A stretch of DNA of 64,000 bases from JBBREP01 sp036501845 (lineage in GTDB: Bacteria; Actinomycetota; Acidimicrobiia; IMCC26256; PALSA-610), in assembly GCA_036501845.1 (NCBI GenBank), contig DASXZO010000040.1, positions 1-64,000 of the forward strand, read 5' to 3'. Shown piece by piece: positions 7,743 to 15,145 of this stretch. How positions within the stretch are numbered: position 1 is the first letter of the stretch; every line of letters starts with the position of its first letter. Below the pieces are notes generated by a model. It saw nothing but the letters and a program-made list of their open reading frames with translations. It was not told the origin of the DNA and did not search any database. The position numbers were made by a program, and so were the translations under genes.

Positions 7743-8324
7743 TCACTCAGCAAGGTGGGCGAGGAAGTCGTTGGCTTCCTGCTTCGATCGCAGCGCATAA
7801 AGGCGGGCGTGCGCTCCGTGCTGCGAGGCCATCGCGACCGCATGAGCGGCTTCGGCTTGACGGTTTCGGCAACACTTGAGCGCGCCTCGCCACTCGTCGC
7901 CCAGGCGTTGAGCCGCGGAATCTTCGCAACCGTCGGGCATCTGAGCACCTGCCGGCCGTCGTACTCCGCGCTTGAACGCCCGGGCGGCACATTGCCACCA
8001 TGGCGTATCCAAGACAACGATCGTGTCCGCCCGCTCAAGCCGAAGCGGGAGCGTCTCGGGATAGTTGCCGTCGGCGATCCACGCGTCGCCAGCGAGGAGC
8101 TCGCGCTGCTTCTCCCTCCACTCGTCCAGGGTCGGCCTGGACCAACCCGGCTTCCAGTAGAGGAGGTCGAGGTGGACGAGGGGCAAGCCAGTCTTAGCGG
8201 CCAGAGCACGCGAGAACGTGCTCTTACCAGCGCCCGTCATCCCGTCCACGACGATGCGCTCGCCGATGAGCGCGGGCGGAGGGTTCAGTGATTCAGCCCC
8301 TTCTCGGGCGTCGGTGTCGACCAC
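7743..8324 (-). CDS. P-loop NTPase, adenylate-kinase / FlaR-like small-molecule kinase
   Basis: GTG 8324 gives 193 residues. The Walker A motif is GMTGAGKST at about 28-36, followed by LPLVHLDLLYWKPGWSRP, the recognisable substrate-side motif of topology-modulation / FlaR-type AAA_17/18 kinases (HLD..YW.PGW). IVVLDTPWW is the Walker B-like strand, followed by an arginine-rich lid (RAFKRGVRR). The family phosphorylates unidentified small molecules. The open frame continues upstream through the repeat, but that part is simply translated repeat. The stop is 30 bp from CBR6. Substrate unknown. Confidence 0.75.
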   Translation of the reverse strand: MVDTDAREGAESLNPPPALIGERIVVDGMTGAGKSTFSRALAAKTGLPLVHLDLLYWKPGWSRPTLDEWREKQRELLAGDAWIADGNYPETLPLRLERADTIVVLDTPWWQCAARAFKRGVRRPAGAQMPDGCEDSAAQRLGDEWRGALKCCRNRQAEAAHAVAMASQHGAHARLYALRSKQEANDFLAHLAE

Positions 8325-8327
8325 GGA

Positions 8328-8412
8328 GCCCAGACTGCCCGATTCGCAAGCGTTCCCGCTAGCGCGTAACGGCGGATCGGCGCTCATCCATACTCACTGG
8401 CAGATCGGGCGC
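8328..8412. repeat. CBR7, boundary repeat with duplicated right box
   Basis: Left box GCCCAGACTGCCCGATTCG, centre CAAGCGTTCCCGCTAGCGC, then two right-type boxes: ACGGCGGATCGGCGC (8369-8383) and TGGCAGATCGGGCGCC (8398-8413). The TGA stop of the GNAT gene is just inside the outer one. Confidence 0.75.
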
Positions 8413-9002
8413 CACGGCGACGGGGCCGCAGGCGGAAATCTGTAGAAGATATGGGGGCGGAGCCAGTGGCCCGTTGGAACGTTGGGGTGCTCGAAGTCCG
8501 ACGCCGGATCGCGGATCATGCCGAGGCGTTCCATTACTTTCCACGAGCGGATGTTGGCCGGATTGGTGAATGAAACGATCTCGTCGAGACCGACATCTTC
8601 GAGCCCGTAGCGAACTGCACGACGAGCCGCCTCGGTCACGAACCCGTAGCCCCAGTGTTCGCGGGCTAGGCGCCATCCGACTTCAACGGCAGGCGTGAAG
8701 GGAGCGTCGAACTGCACCCGGTGCAAGCCGACAAAGCCAATGAACGGCGAGTGGCCCGGCACCTCCACGGCCCAAAAGCCAAAGCCGCAGTCGTCAAACT
8801 CCGCCTCGATGCGCGCCACGAAGGCGTCGCTCTCGTCTCTGGTCATGGTCTTCTGCATGTGCGTCATCACGTCAGCATCGGCGTTGAGATCAGCAAAAGG
8901 TGTGAGGTCTTCGACGCGCCAACGCCGCAACACCAGGCGTTGTGTCCGTAGCGTCGGGCCCCTCGCGTCGGACGTGGGGTCTCGATCGAGATGCACGAGC
9001 AC
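8394..9002 (-). CDS. GNAT acetyltransferase, RimJ/RimL type
   Basis: The 202-residue protein shows the RimJ/RimL-type GNAT layout: TQRLVLRRWRVEDLTPF near the N-terminus, the central strand VEVGWRLAREHWGYGFVTEAA (motif A region binding acetyl-CoA), and a late SFTNPANIRSWKVMERLGM motif. Enzymes of this type acetylate alpha-amino groups of proteins or small amines; cassette-borne GNATs are often resistance or detoxification functions. GTG 9002 is embedded in the start-side box of CBR8, and the stop lies in the outer right box of CBR7. The acceptor is unknown. Confidence 0.85.
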   Translation of the reverse strand: MLVHLDRDPTSDARGPTLRTQRLVLRRWRVEDLTPFADLNADADVMTHMQKTMTRDESDAFVARIEAEFDDCGFGFWAVEVPGHSPFIGFVGLHRVQFDAPFTPAVEVGWRLAREHWGYGFVTEAARRAVRYGLEDVGLDEIVSFTNPANIRSWKVMERLGMIRDPASDFEHPNVPTGHWLRPHIFYRFPPAAPSPWRPICQ

Positions 9003-9056
9003 AGATTGCCCGATCCCCGAGCGTTCTGCGAAGCGCCGCAGCGGCAGTTATGCGCG
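8997..9056. repeat. CBR8, well-formed boundary repeat
   Basis: Left box GCACAGATTGCCCGATCC, centre GAGCGTTCTGCGAAGCGC, right box CGGCAGTTATGCGC. On the coding strand it reads GCGCATAACTGCCG at the stop side and GGGCAATCTGTGC at the start side; GTG 9002 is part of the latter. Confidence 0.9.
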
Positions 9057-9081
9057 AGAGGTCGGACGCGCAGGATTGCTG

Positions 9082-10746
9082 TCAGCGTTCGACCGCGCCC
9101 ATGTCGCATCGACTCACGCCGTCGCCGTTGCCGTCGCGGGGACGGGTGACGCCGCGCTGGTCGAACACCGTGCATGTCGTCGCGTCGTTGTTGTTCGGTG
9201 TTGCCGGATTCGCGCTGTCCACAGCGAGACTGTTCCACTGCGGGAGTGATGTCATCGTCGGCCCGCCGTAGTCGTCGAGTGGTTCGAGGAGGGCCGAGGA
9301 ACCGACGACGTTCCCTGTCGTCGTCGCGCCAATGAAGCACTCGGTCGGGTCGGCAATGAAGTTGTAGCCGAGCGAGTGGATGGCACCGAAGCAGTCTTGG
9401 GCTACGACCGGCGCGGCGGAATGATTGTCAGACACGAGCGAATTCGAGAGCGCGGTGTAGGCGTTCGGCAGCGTGACGACGCCTCCCGCGTGGTACTCCG
9501 AAGCGTTGAAGCCGACGACACGGTTCCGGGCGATGGTGACGTTGCGGACCATCATCACGCCTTCGTTCGTGATGCCGCCGCCCGGAGGGAGCAAGCCAAG
9601 TCGCGACGTCGGTTCGCGCAACGCCGTGTTGTCGGTGATCGTGTCGTCGACAAGCGTCGCGTGGCTTGCTGCACGGTTGGTGATTCCGCCTCCGATCCCG
9701 CCGATGTTGTGGTCGACGGTCGTCGCCGTGATCAGGACGCCGCCGACCGTGCCGGCGTTGTCGACGGCGCCCGGCTCATCGGATTCGGCGTGGTTGGTGC
9801 TGAAGCGGTCGCGGCGCAGCGTGAGCTGCCTGGCGTTGTAGATCGGAAGGATCGCGTTGTGGTCAAACGCTGAATCGGTGATCGACGCGATGCCATCGTT
9901 CCAGAGCACCGACGCGCCAGCGACGCCACCGAAGTTGTGCAGGAACCGGCTGTGGTCAATCGTGAGCGTGGCGGGATTCACGTTTTGGATCGACCAGAAA
10001 GCTTCCGCATCGTCGATGTCGGCATCGAACGTGGCGTTCGTGAGCGTCATGCCACCGAGGTTCTCGATCGAGACTTCCGCCCCACAGTGACCGTTCCCGA
10101 ACATCGTCAGACCGTTGCCGACGAAAGTCGCTCCGTTGCCGTTGTAGATCGCGTTGGGGGTACGTGCGATATGCACGTTTTGAAGTCGCGTGACAGCCTC
10201 GTTCTGGATCGCCCCAGCGCTGTCGAAGAAAATGCTGCGGCAATGTTCGTTTTCACTGTTCAGAGTGCTGTCGCTGAGCTCCAGCGTCCCCAGGACACGG
10301 AACGCTGTTCTCGCGTGTTCGACAGTCACACCCGACATCGCCAGCCGCCCGCCAGCTGATACCAGAAACAGTTGACTGCATGCCGAACACTCCCCTCCCG
10401 TGCCGTCCACCACGAACGTTGCACCGGCATCCGCACCGACGATCGTGACGTCGGACTTTGTGCCGAGCACGCCGCTGGTCACGTCGTAGGTGCCCGAACC
10501 CAGTGTGATCGTGTCCGCGCCATTGCCGGCCGAGCAGGCGTCGACAGCCGTGTCGGTGTTCGCAGCCCGGATGGCCTCCCGTAGCGAACAGTTGCCATCG
10601 ACGGTGTTGTCGTCAGCGGTCGTCGTGACCGTGATCGTGGTGCCCGTGGTCGGGTGAGAGACCGCCGACGCCCGAGTAGCGACGATCGAACCGGCGAGCA
10701 CAAGAGCGCCGAACAGCGTGCCCGCGGCCCCTCGACGCACCCGCAC
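9082..10746 (-). CDS. Secreted parallel beta-helix protein with CSLREAI motif
   Basis: The 554-residue protein has a signal peptide (TLFGALVLAGSIVATRASA), the CSLREAIRAAN segment (residues about 52-62) that opens many polymorphic-outer-membrane-like and choice-of-anchor proteins, then a long run of short strands with repeated N-A-T-F/T-I-T-D patterns forming a right-handed beta-helix. It ends with DQRGVTRPRDGNGDG and CDMGAVER, the usual terminal cap. GTG 10746 lies within the start-side box of CBR9. It is one of the longest cassette genes here and resembles the gene at 12589-14250 in architecture. An adhesin or carbohydrate-binding surface role is inferred. Confidence 0.8.
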   Translation of the reverse strand: MRVRRGAAGTLFGALVLAGSIVATRASAVSHPTTGTTITVTTTADDNTVDGNCSLREAIRAANTDTAVDACSAGNGADTITLGSGTYDVTSGVLGTKSDVTIVGADAGATFVVDGTGGECSACSQLFLVSAGGRLAMSGVTVEHARTAFRVLGTLELSDSTLNSENEHCRSIFFDSAGAIQNEAVTRLQNVHIARTPNAIYNGNGATFVGNGLTMFGNGHCGAEVSIENLGGMTLTNATFDADIDDAEAFWSIQNVNPATLTIDHSRFLHNFGGVAGASVLWNDGIASITDSAFDHNAILPIYNARQLTLRRDRFSTNHAESDEPGAVDNAGTVGGVLITATTVDHNIGGIGGGITNRAASHATLVDDTITDNTALREPTSRLGLLPPGGGITNEGVMMVRNVTIARNRVVGFNASEYHAGGVVTLPNAYTALSNSLVSDNHSAAPVVAQDCFGAIHSLGYNFIADPTECFIGATTTGNVVGSSALLEPLDDYGGPTMTSLPQWNSLAVDSANPATPNNNDATTCTVFDQRGVTRPRDGNGDGVSRCDMGAVER

Positions 10747-10800
10747 AGCATGCCCGAAGTGCGAGCGTTACGGCCAGTGCGGTACGGCAGTTATGTGCGC
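10742..10800. repeat. CBR9, well-formed boundary repeat
   Basis: Left box CGCACAGCATGCCCGAAG, centre GCGAGCGTTACGGCCAG, right box CGGCAGTTATGTGCGC. GTG 10746 overlaps the left box. Confidence 0.85.
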
Positions 10801-10837
10801 CCTGCCTCGGTACAGCGCAACCCGCGACGCGAGCAGG

Positions 10838-10996
10838 TCAGTTGATCCTGAACCCCGAGGTCTGCTGTATCGGCATGTGCGTGACGCTGTCGTTGTGGCA
10901 CTTGGCGATGTAGGCCTGTTGGCTCTGCGTGCTGGTTGCGTGCGTCACATCGCACGCAATCGCACGTGCGAAATCGCTCCATCTGCGGCTCCGCAA
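10838..10996 (-). CDS. Small hypothetical cassette ORF
   Basis: Between CBR9 and CBR10 only about 200 bp are available. The best frame starts at TTG 10996, 11 bp from the left box of CBR10, and gives 52 residues including IACDVTHATSTQSQQAYIAKC with two cysteines, ending at TGA 10838-10840. No ATG or GTG is available in this frame within the unit, and no family is recognised. It may be a short peptide gene or a non-coding unit. Confidence 0.3.
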   Translation of the reverse strand: MRSRRWSDFARAIACDVTHATSTQSQQAYIAKCHNDSVTHMPIQQTSGFRIN

Positions 10997-11006
10997 TCGG
11001 TGAAGC

Positions 11007-11063
11007 GCGCTCAGAACGTCCGATCCGCGAGCGTTACGACCAGCGCGTACCGGCAGTTCGGCA
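11007..11063. repeat. CBR10, well-formed boundary repeat
   Basis: Left box GCGCTCAGAACGTCCGATCC, centre GCGAGCGTTACGACCAGCGC, right box CGGCAGTTCGGCAC. This copy has GTT on the coding strand in the start-side box (GACGTTCTGAGC). The TAG stop of the next gene abuts its right end. Confidence 0.85.
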
Positions 11064-11471
11064 CTAGTCGCCGGGTTCGGAAAGTCGCAGCAATCGAGCC
11101 AGCGCTGCGAGCCCGTCGTGCGACCCTGGCCAGTGCGCTTGCAGCTTGTCGGGTCCGGCTTTGCGGATGACGTGACGAAGTACGAAGGCTGTGATGATTG
11201 CGTCGTCGGCGAAGCCGATGACTGGCACGAAGTCGGGGACAAGGTCGACCGGCGACGCCAGGTAGATCAGGAGCAGTCCGAGCAGCCATCGCGTTCGTCG
11301 CGGGATCGTGCCATCCGCGGCGAGTCTGCGGACGAGCCGCAGCGTGTCGGGAAGCAACCGTGTCGCGTCGCGCACGGAGGTCCCGTCGGGACGGATGAGG
11401 AACACGAACGCGACGAACGCGAGCCACACTGCGACCAGGCACGCCGCAACGATGAGCACGCTTTGCAACAT
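11064..11471 (-). CDS. YkvA-like DUF1232 membrane protein
   Basis: ATG 11471 gives 135 residues with an N-terminal membrane segment (VLIVAACLVAVWLAFVAFVF) and the DUF1232 core: TRWLLGLLLIYLASPVDLVPD followed by FVPVIGFADDAIIT, the characteristic Y-x-x-SP-D-L-x-PD...G-x-x-DD pattern. Proteins of this family are small membrane proteins of unclear function. It is divergent from the cation-efflux gene across 37 bp, so the two probably share a promoter region; this unit therefore contains more than one gene. Confidence 0.85.
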   Translation of the reverse strand: MLQSVLIVAACLVAVWLAFVAFVFLIRPDGTSVRDATRLLPDTLRLVRRLAADGTIPRRTRWLLGLLLIYLASPVDLVPDFVPVIGFADDAIITAFVLRHVIRKAGPDKLQAHWPGSHDGLAALARLLRLSEPGD

Positions 11472-11508
11472 CGTGCTCAGTCCATCATGTGCCTCGTACG
11501 CTGTCGCG

Positions 11509-12099
11509 ATGGTATCGGCCGAGATCGAGCGGCTGTACCGGCGCGGTGTCGTGTTGGAGCGTGTGACGCTCGCCTGGAATGTCGTCGGCGTCGTCGTGCT
11601 GGCCATTGCCGCGGTACGTGCGCGCTCGGTGGCGCTTGCCGGTTTCGGGCTCGACAGCCTCGTCGAGATCGCTGCGAGCACGGTCGTGCTCTGGGAACTG
11701 TCGGGAACCGGCGAGGACCGCCAGCGGCGAGCACTGCGACTCATCGGCGTCGCGTTCGTACTCCTCGCCGCCTACATCACCGCGCAGTCCGTCTACGTGC
11801 TCGTCGTGGGACACCACCCAAAGCACAGTCCACTCGGCATCGGCTGGACCGCCGTGACCGCCGCCGTGATGTTCGCACTCGCCGCCGCGAAGGCTCGGAC
11901 CGGCGCGGCACTCAGCAATCCGGTCTTGCAGACCGAAGGACGCGTGACATTCATCGACGGGCTCCTCGCGACCGCAGTCATGCTTGGCCTCGTACTCAAC
12001 GCCGCTTTCGGCACCTGGTGGGCCGACCCCGTCGCAGGTTTCGTGATCGTGTTCTACGGACTACGCGAAGCATCGGCCATCCTCAGCGCCGAGCACTAA
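11509..12099 (+). CDS. Cation diffusion facilitator membrane domain, no cytoplasmic domain
   Basis: The 196-residue protein has about five to six membrane segments and CDF signatures: ALAGFGLDSLVEIAAS (metal-site Asp in TM2), GHHPKHSPLG in the His-rich loop and a TM5 EGRVTFIDGLLATAVML with a second Asp, then WWADPVAGFVIV. CDF proteins export Zn2+, Co2+ or related ions using the proton gradient. It ends immediately after the last membrane helix and lacks the approximately 90-residue C-terminal domain usual in the family. The first metal-site position is G-x-x-x-D rather than H/D-x-x-x-D. A decayed C-terminal domain lies 57 bp downstream on the other strand. Confidence 0.75.
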   Translation: MVSAEIERLYRRGVVLERVTLAWNVVGVVVLAIAAVRARSVALAGFGLDSLVEIAASTVVLWELSGTGEDRQRRALRLIGVAFVLLAAYITAQSVYVLVVGHHPKHSPLGIGWTAVTAAVMFALAAAKARTGAALSNPVLQTEGRVTFIDGLLATAVMLGLVLNAAFGTWWADPVAGFVIVFYGLREASAILSAEH

Positions 12100-12155
12100 C
12101 CGCCGATTCGGTCGACCGAACCTCGAACTGACAGCGATACGTCGCCAGGCGGCGG

Positions 12156-12427
12156 CTACGTGTTGGTGTGTTCGTGGGTCGACGGTTGCATGATGCAGTC
12201 GTCAGGGCGGTCGGGCTGGAAGTGTTCGACTTCGGGCTCCAGGGTGGCGTGCGCGATAGCGAACTTGCTGGAAGGCGAACACCTCATCGACGCAACGAAG
12301 ATCTGTGAAAGCGTCAAGCAGGTGGTCGCGGTAGGTCGTGGATCGCTTCGGCCCCTGGCACGGCGGTCATTGCGCGGGCGAGTGCATCGATGTCGACGAG
12401 CACCGAGCGGCAGCTCGGGGCAGTCAT
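12156..12427 (-). pseudogene. Remnant of a CzcD-type cation-efflux C-terminal domain
   Basis: The minus strand encodes VLVDIDALARAMTAVPGAEAIHDLP, matching the CDF C-terminal domain strand and helix that end at VHDLHVW. That frame stops. In another frame KFAIAHATLEPEVEHFQPD continues, matching the second half (ISH.TLQVE). The fragment ends at TAG 12158-12156. At least one frameshift or deletion separates the halves and no membrane part is attached. Its upstream end coincides with a half copy of the boundary repeat. Confidence 0.65.
12399..12420. repeat. CBR11, right-half copy only
   Basis: AGCACCGAGCGGCAGCT shares 15 consecutive bases with the corresponding part of CBR2. No left half is found nearby. 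It overlaps the 5' end of the CDF remnant, suggesting a recombination or deletion breakpoint. Confidence 0.4.
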
Positions 12428-12454
12428 ACGTTGCATGACCCTAGGCTGATCAGC

Positions 12455-12592
12455 ATGGGGCAATCGATGATCGTGCCGAAGATCAGCATTGTCGTCGCTG
12501 CCTCGGCCTTCGTGAGCCTCGGCGCCGGGTGTAGTGGCTCGACCGGCCACAAGGCGCTCAACGCGAAGCCGTCAACGTTGGAGCGCCCATGA
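12455..12592 (+). CDS. Very small putative lipoprotein
   Basis: ATG 12455 gives 45 residues: a charged start, hydrophobic core ISIVVAASAFVSLGAG and lipobox LGAGC, then a short polar tail. The stop TGA overlaps the ATG of the next gene (ATGA at 12589-12592), which implies translational coupling. It is on the plus strand, opposite to most of the array. Given its size it may be an accessory peptide or a leader ORF for the beta-helix protein. Confidence 0.5.
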   Translation: MGQSMIVPKISIVVAASAFVSLGAGCSGSTGHKALNAKPSTLERP

Positions 12593-14250
12593 ACGTCCGA
12601 TCTTTGTTCTGTGCCGGGGGCGCGGCGGCGCTGCTCGTGGTCGGTTGCGTCACGATGGGAACTGAGGCGACGGGCGCGTCGCGCCCGGCCTCCCGTCCGG
12701 CCGCGGCGATCACGATCACCGTCACGACCACGAGCGACTCGGGAAGCTGCCCGTCGTCGACGCACTGCTCGCTGCGTGACGCGGTAGAACTCGCAGACGC
12801 GAATCCGGGTGCCGACACGATCCTCGTGCCCGCGGGCACCTACAACTTCACCATCGCGAAGCCGTTCGTCGTGACCGACTCGGTGACGATCACGAAGACC
12901 GGCAGCGGCGCGCAGGCGACAGTCGACGCGCAGGGTCCAACCACCGGCGTGCGCGTGCTCGACATCGTCGACGACGCCGCGGTCACGACGAACAACATCG
13001 GTTTGAACGACGGCAAGCAGATGCACGCCGATAGTGACGGAAAGCTGCGTGGCGGTGGCGTGATGGTGGAGAAGGGCGCGTCGCTCACGATGAACGGCGG
13101 CACCGTGAGCAACAACACGTTGCCGGGCTCGGCGCCCGACTTCGGCGGTGGGATCTACGTTGCCGGGCAGCTCACCTTGAACCGCGTGAGCGTCGCCGAC
13201 AACGTCGCCGGAGGCGCCGGCTCGAGCGACTCGGGCGGTGGGATCTACGGCGACATCGGCAGCATCACGATTACCGACTCGAGCCTGTTCGGCAACCAGA
13301 CCTCGATCGGCGGTGCGATCGCCGCCACGGGCTCGCTCCAGCTCGACCGCTCGGCTGTCGGCGGGAACGACGGCTTCATCAGCGGCGGTGGCATCTCCGT
13401 ACAGGACTGCGGCGAGGCCAACATCACGAACAGCACGATCGCCGACAATGCATCGAACTCCGGCGTTGCCGGCGGGATCGCGATGACCAACGGCGAGGCG
13501 CGCCTCGCCAGCACGACCATCGTCGACAACACCGCCGGGATGCGAGGCGGCGGCATCGTCGCGCACCAGACGAACGCGAATTGTCCGACTGGCGGTTTCC
13601 TGCACGACACGATCGTCGCCCGCAACACCGACAACACACGCGGGCACACGGGCACCTTGAGCCCCGATTGCCTCGACGCAAACGGGCTCACCCCGCTGTT
13701 CACGTCCCAGGGCTACAACATCATCGGCGACTCGGTCGGCTGCGGCCTCACGGCCTCGACCGGGGACCACTTCGGTACGAAGACGTCGCCGTTCAGCCCC
13801 GGGGTCGCGAGCACCGCGGCGTTCAACGGAGGCCGGATCGCGACGTTGGCGACGTACGCGGTGACCAATGGCGGCACGTCGATGGACGCTGGTGATCCGG
13901 CTGCGAATGCGTGCGGCGCGACCGACGAGCGCGGCGCCCCGCGCATGCTCGGCGGCCGGTGCGACATCGGCGCCTACGAGTACGTGACTTGCGACGGCGT
14001 CGTGGTCGATCGGGTCGGCACAAACGGCAACGACTCTTCGTCGTCCGGGTACATGGCGCCCACCGCGGGCGCTGATGGCATCCTCGGGCTCGGCGGCAAC
14101 GACACGCTTTCCGGAGGCGGCGGCAACGACGCGCTGTGCGGTGGTAGCGGCAACGACCATCTCGACGGCGGAGCCGGCCACGACCGTTGCGACGGCGGCC
14201 CCGGCAACGACAGCGCGACGAACTGCGAGTCGAAGGTGTCGGTGCCGTAG
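12589..14250 (+). CDS. Secreted beta-helix protein with C-terminal RTX repeats
   Basis: The 553-residue product has a signal peptide (AALLVVGCVTMGTEATGA), the HCSLRDAVELAD motif at about 64-75, a parallel beta-helix region with recurrent GGGI and S-x-T-I-x-D-N turns to about residue 430, the terminal DERGAPRMLGG and CDIGAYEY cap, then four or so RTX nonapeptides (GLGGNDTLSG, GGGNDALCG, GSGNDHLDGG) that bind calcium. Cysteines in the last repeats (CGGSGND, RCDGG, NCES) may stabilise the tail. It is coupled to the upstream lipoprotein ORF by ATGA. It combines the architectures of the 9082 gene and of the tandem RTX genes at 55427 and 57830. Confidence 0.8.
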   Translation: MNVRSLFCAGGAAALLVVGCVTMGTEATGASRPASRPAAAITITVTTTSDSGSCPSSTHCSLRDAVELADANPGADTILVPAGTYNFTIAKPFVVTDSVTITKTGSGAQATVDAQGPTTGVRVLDIVDDAAVTTNNIGLNDGKQMHADSDGKLRGGGVMVEKGASLTMNGGTVSNNTLPGSAPDFGGGIYVAGQLTLNRVSVADNVAGGAGSSDSGGGIYGDIGSITITDSSLFGNQTSIGGAIAATGSLQLDRSAVGGNDGFISGGGISVQDCGEANITNSTIADNASNSGVAGGIAMTNGEARLASTTIVDNTAGMRGGGIVAHQTNANCPTGGFLHDTIVARNTDNTRGHTGTLSPDCLDANGLTPLFTSQGYNIIGDSVGCGLTASTGDHFGTKTSPFSPGVASTAAFNGGRIATLATYAVTNGGTSMDAGDPAANACGATDERGAPRMLGGRCDIGAYEYVTCDGVVVDRVGTNGNDSSSSGYMAPTAGADGILGLGGNDTLSGGGGNDALCGGSGNDHLDGGAGHDRCDGGPGNDSATNCESKVSVP

Positions 14251-14281
14251 GGAGTTGCGCGCGGGGGTGCGGCGTCGGCGC

Positions 14282-14545
14282 TCAGACCGACGTGATCACG
14301 AGGTTGTCGAACGTGAACGTCGACTCCGTGCCCGCGGCACCGGCGGAAGCGATCGCGACGACACCCCACGATCCGGCGGTCTGCATTGTGGGTTCGTTGT
14401 CGCTCGTGATGATCGTCCATGCGGTCGGTTCCGCGGCCGCGGCGCGCCACACCCGGAATGTGAAATGCCGTCCGTGCGGTGCCGACCGCGTCGGCCCGGA
14501 TCCGCAGCGCCAGACCCGGCCAATGCCGACGTTGCATGCGCTCAC
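14282..14545 (-). CDS. Truncated C-terminal fragment of a secreted jelly-roll/LamG-like protein
   Basis: The 87-residue frame starts at GTG 14545, inside the start-side box of CBR12, and ends at TGA 14284-14282. Its last 50 residues read like the end of a concanavalin-like lectin domain: FRVWRAAAAEPTAWTII, a polar loop, then GSWGVVAIASAGAAGTES and FTFDNLVITSV. The first 25 residues are unlike protein. I interpret it as a 3' gene fragment attached to a boundary repeat; it has no signal peptide, so the original protein was longer. Confidence 0.5.
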   Translation of the reverse strand: MSACNVGIGRVWRCGSGPTRSAPHGRHFTFRVWRAAAAEPTAWTIITSDNEPTMQTAGSWGVVAIASAGAAGTESTFTFDNLVITSV

Positions 14546-14596
14546 ATTGCCCGATCCGCGAGCGCTACTGCCAACAGCGACGGCAGAACGTGTGTC
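14538..14596. repeat. CBR12, well-formed boundary repeat
   Basis: Left box GCGCTCACATTGCCCGATCC, centre GCGAGCGCTACTGCC, right box GACGGCAGAACGTGTG. The start-side box reads GGGCAATGTGAGCGC and contains GTG 14545. Confidence 0.85.
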
Positions 14597-14620
14597 GGAT
14601 CGGCGGGGCGAGCAGGGCGT

Positions 14621-15142
14621 TCAACGGTAGGCCTCTGGCAGCCGGAATCCGAACGTCGTGCAAAGGTGTTTCACGTCATCGCGGTCGACTGAGCGCGGCG
14701 CATAGCCGGTGTGGCACTGCAACGCCCACTCTGGCGATTCGCACACCACGGCGGTGTCGTCGATCGTCCCGTGCCCGCGTAGACACGCGAGGTCGAACAC
14801 GTCGCCGCCGCGAACGCTGCCATAGTGGACCCGACCGTCGGCCAGATGCTCGTAGAAGTGAAGATCGACGCGAAGCTCGCCGCCATCGTGCACAACGAAG
14901 TTCCAAGGTCGATCGTCGCCCCACGGGAACAAGCGGTCGAGCCCGATGCCGACAAAGGTCTTGGTCAACGCCTCCAGCCCGTCCGCTGCGACCCAGAGGT
15001 CGAGGTCGGAGTGCTGCCGAGTCTGTTCGCATAGGAGCGCATCGACGGCCCAGCCGCCGCCGACCGTTGCTTCGACACCTGCGCGGCGTAGTGACGAAAC
15101 GATGCGAACCGCGTTCACCGATTCCATGAGGTGAGTAGGCAT
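14621..15142 (-). CDS. Aminoglycoside/lincosamide nucleotidyltransferase-like protein
   Basis: ATG 15142 gives a 173-residue protein whose core, GGWAVDALLCEQTRQHSDLD followed by LWVAADGLE, matches the ANT(2'')/LinB-type nucleotidyltransferase motif GGWxVDALLGxxTRxHxDLD; the paired Asp residues bind Mg-NTP. A third acidic site may be RVDLHFYEH. Family members adenylylate aminoglycosides or lincosamides, but many homologues are of unknown substrate. The start is six bases from the left box of CBR12b. Resistance is inference; only the fold is supported. Confidence 0.8.
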   Translation of the reverse strand: MPTHLMESVNAVRIVSSLRRAGVEATVGGGWAVDALLCEQTRQHSDLDLWVAADGLEALTKTFVGIGLDRLFPWGDDRPWNFVVHDGGELRVDLHFYEHLADGRVHYGSVRGGDVFDLACLRGHGTIDDTAVVCESPEWALQCHTGYAPRSVDRDDVKHLCTTFGFRLPEAYR

Positions 15143-15145
15143 GAC

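Noticed and set aside
8325..8387. N-terminal extension of the P-loop kinase gene to 8387
   Set aside because: The added residues are translated from CBR7, and the Walker A motif lies at a normal distance from GTG 8324.
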